Origin: a bacterium
GTDB taxonomy: Bacteria; Bacillota_A; Clostridia; Lachnospirales; Lachnospiraceae
Direction of reading: 5' to 3'
Length of the DNA: 7,777 bases
NCBI GenBank assembly: GCA_004562915.1
Contig: SFQZ01000106.1
Coordinates: 1-7,777 of the forward strand
Positions 7,061 through 7,777 of the stretch are shown one piece after another. Both the position numbers and the translations under genes were made by a program. Each line of letters starts with the position of its first letter. The stretch's first letter is position 1. The notes beneath the pieces were generated by a model, which saw nothing but the letters and a program-made list of their open reading frames with translations, searched no databases and had not been told where the DNA came from.

Positions 7061-7258
7061 TCATTCTTTCGCGTCCCTTACCTCCCGAATCTGTCTCGCA
7101 ATCTCGCAGCTTCCTTTGTGGATACATTTTTTATATGCACAATCCACCTCGCAAAGTTCCAGCTTACCGTCTTTCTCTTCAAATTCACATGTAACGGTCT
7201 GCCCCTGATTAAAAGTTCTACAAAATCCCGAAAAAATATATTCTGTCTCATCTATCAT
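7061..7258 (-). CDS. Small cysteine-rich conserved-type hypothetical protein
   Basis: A 65-residue soluble protein with no signal peptide or membrane segment. Six cysteines (13, 24, 36, 40, 45, 51) include a C-x3-C-x4-C-x5-C cluster with a His at 47, in CEVDCAYKKCIHKGSC. This suggests zinc or iron-sulfur binding, but no function can be assigned. The reading frame extends to an ATG at 7297, but the start at 7258 is preferred because AAAGGAGG lies nine bases before it and the upstream codons overlap that ribosome site. A promoter (7315-7343) lies upstream. No terminator is evident before the cbiK riboswitch promoter, about 40 bases on, so read-through into that unit is possible. I recall similar small proteins in Lachnospiraceae but cannot name the family. 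Confidence 0.75.
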   Translation of the reverse strand: MIDETEYIFSGFCRTFNQGQTVTCEFEEKDGKLELCEVDCAYKKCIHKGSCEIARQIREVRDAKE

Positions 7259-7314
7259 ATCCCATTGCCTCCTTTCCCTATTAACATATTCCGGCATCTA
7301 TTTTTCTGTATTCC

Positions 7315-7343
7315 AGTATAGCTTTTGGATTTGTAAATAACAA
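7315..7343 (-). promoter_or_regulatory. Promoter of the small cysteine-rich gene
   Basis: On the minus strand, -35 TTGTTA (7338-7343), exactly 17 bases, then -10 TATACT (7315-7320). Expected start near 7308, about 50 bases before the ATG. It diverges from the plus-strand ZTP-riboswitch promoter, with about 40 bases between the two -35 boxes. Confidence 0.65.
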
Positions 7344-7384
7344 GTAAAATCCTCTGATATTTTCTTTTTATCCCGACAATTTCC

Positions 7385-7413
7385 TTGACAATTTCCCGCT
7401 GGCATGTTAAGAT
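7385..7413 (+). promoter_or_regulatory. fhs: Promoter of the ZTP riboswitch-fhs unit
   Basis: Consensus -35 TTGACA (7385-7390), 17-base spacer, -10 TAAGAT (7408-7413). Transcription would begin near 7420, about 18 bases before the aptamer. Confidence 0.82.
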
Positions 7414-7437
7414 AATAACGAAATCAGGAAAGCAAAA

Positions 7438-7512
7438 GGTTCCAATAACTGACGGATTTGTGGAATTACCACAGGGAAGTTGGAATCCATAATGGGTCGA
7501 CCGTCTGGGCAG
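7438..7512 (+). ncRNA. ZTP (pfl motif) riboswitch aptamer
   Basis: P1 pairs GGTTCCAA (7438-7445) with TTGGAATCC (7480-7488). P2 is TGTGG/CCACA (7459-7463 with 7469-7473). The conserved ACTGACGG (7448-7455) lies between P1 and P2, and GGGAAG follows P2. After an 11-base linker comes the hallmark CCGTCTGGGC (7501-7510). The class senses ZMP/ZTP, the AICAR signal of low 10-formyltetrahydrofolate, and turns on one-carbon and purine genes. The fhs gene downstream is a classic target. Confidence 0.93.
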
Positions 7513-7547
7513 CAATGTATCTTCTACATTAGCTGCGTTTTTTATTT
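7509..7547 (+). terminator. ZTP riboswitch terminator
   Basis: GCAGCAATGTA (7509-7519) pairs with TACATT and GCTGC (7525-7530 and 7532-7536) with one bulged A, closing a 5-base loop. Six T residues follow at 7538-7543. The left arm takes the last GC of the aptamer's CTGGGC motif, so ligand-stabilised aptamer and terminator compete. This fits an ON switch. Confidence 0.9.
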
Positions 7548-7593
7548 TACGGGCGATCCGCTATCCGTGTCTTATTGAAATCCTCTTATCCTG

Positions 7594-7615
7594 ACAATGG
7601 TATAATATACATTGT
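7594..7615 (+). promoter_or_regulatory. fhs: Second promoter-like element inside a dyad upstream of fhs
   Basis: A consensus TATAAT (7601-7606) preceded by TGG forms an extended -10 beyond the riboswitch terminator. TTGAAA at 7575-7580 is 20 bases upstream, too far for a good -35. The -10 sits in an almost perfect dyad: arms ACAATG...TATA (7594-7604) and TATACATTGT (7606-7615), spoiled only by one extra G at 7600. It could be a bypass promoter under repressor control, or an RNA hairpin in the leader. Confidence 0.5.
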
Positions 7616-7642
7616 TACGTATTAGAAAGGAGAATGTTTATT

Positions 7643-7777
7643 ATGGGTTACAAAACAGACATTGAAATCGCACAGGAATGCGAAATGCTGCCAATCACAC
7701 AGATTGCAGAAAAAGCAGGTATCGATGACAAATACCTGGAGCAGTACGGAAAGTACAAAGCAAAAATCGATTATAAT
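7643..7777 (+). CDS. fhs: Formate-tetrahydrofolate ligase, N-terminal part (cut by window end)
   Basis: The 45 visible codons open with MGYKTDIEIAQECEMLPITQ and continue with IAEKAGIDDKYLEQYGKYKA, the conserved start of formate-tetrahydrofolate ligase (10-formyl-THF synthetase). The cytoplasmic enzyme joins formate to tetrahydrofolate with ATP, feeding purine synthesis and, in acetogens, the methyl branch of the Wood-Ljungdahl pathway. The ATP-binding and active-site regions lie beyond the window, since the full protein is usually about 555 residues. The start at 7643 is preferred over an in-frame ATG at 7634, because AAAGGAG (7626-7632) is ten bases from the former and only one from the latter. 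The ZTP riboswitch upstream independently supports the assignment. Confidence 0.93.
   Translation, partial: MGYKTDIEIAQECEMLPITQIAEKAGIDDKYLEQYGKYKAKIDYN

Noticed and set aside
7255..7515. Minus-strand 86-codon open frame across the ZTP riboswitch
   Set aside because: It overlaps the riboswitch, two promoters and the ribosome site of the small cysteine-rich gene, and has no ribosome site of its own.

Overview
The window looks like chromosomal DNA from an anaerobic Firmicute of the Clostridia, most probably a Lachnospiraceae-type gut bacterium. This rests on strong AGGAGG-type ribosome sites, Firmicute-style extended -10 promoters, an exported CbiK-like lipoprotein, a CwlO/PcsB-like NlpC/P60 hydrolase, and a formate-tetrahydrofolate ligase gene behind a ZTP riboswitch. 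There are six protein genes plus one partial gene. All lie on the minus strand except the partial gene at the right edge. I see no tRNA, rRNA, CRISPR array, insertion sequence or prophage.

Layout: 1-255 is intergenic, with one perfect operator-like palindrome. Positions 3122 down to 256 carry a probable three-gene minus-strand operon: an ArsB/NhaD-SLC13 type permease, a cytidylate-kinase-like protein and an EamA-family transporter. The gaps between them are only 32-36 bases. Positions 3413-4768 encode a secreted peptidoglycan hydrolase with its own promoter and a clear terminator. Positions 4982-6631 encode a large CbiK-like lipoprotein behind a complete cobalamin riboswitch: promoter, aptamer with B12 box, antiterminator and terminator. 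Positions 7061-7258 encode a 65-residue cysteine-rich protein with its own promoter. From 7385 rightwards on the plus strand come a promoter, a ZTP (pfl) riboswitch, its terminator, a second promoter-like element inside a dyad, and the first 45 codons of fhs.

The right half is the most informative part. Two riboswitch-controlled units lie about 450 bases apart: one senses cobalamin and controls a surface cobaltochelatase-like protein, the other senses ZMP/ZTP and controls folate one-carbon metabolism. Both can be read to mechanism from the sequence, including mutually exclusive hairpins and a compensatory pseudoknot change in the ZTP aptamer. The items most worth a second look are the exported three-part CbiK protein, the possible riboswitch-bypassing promoter of fhs, and the unassigned operator-like repeats. 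I found no convincing wholly new system. These are known families in some unusual arrangements.
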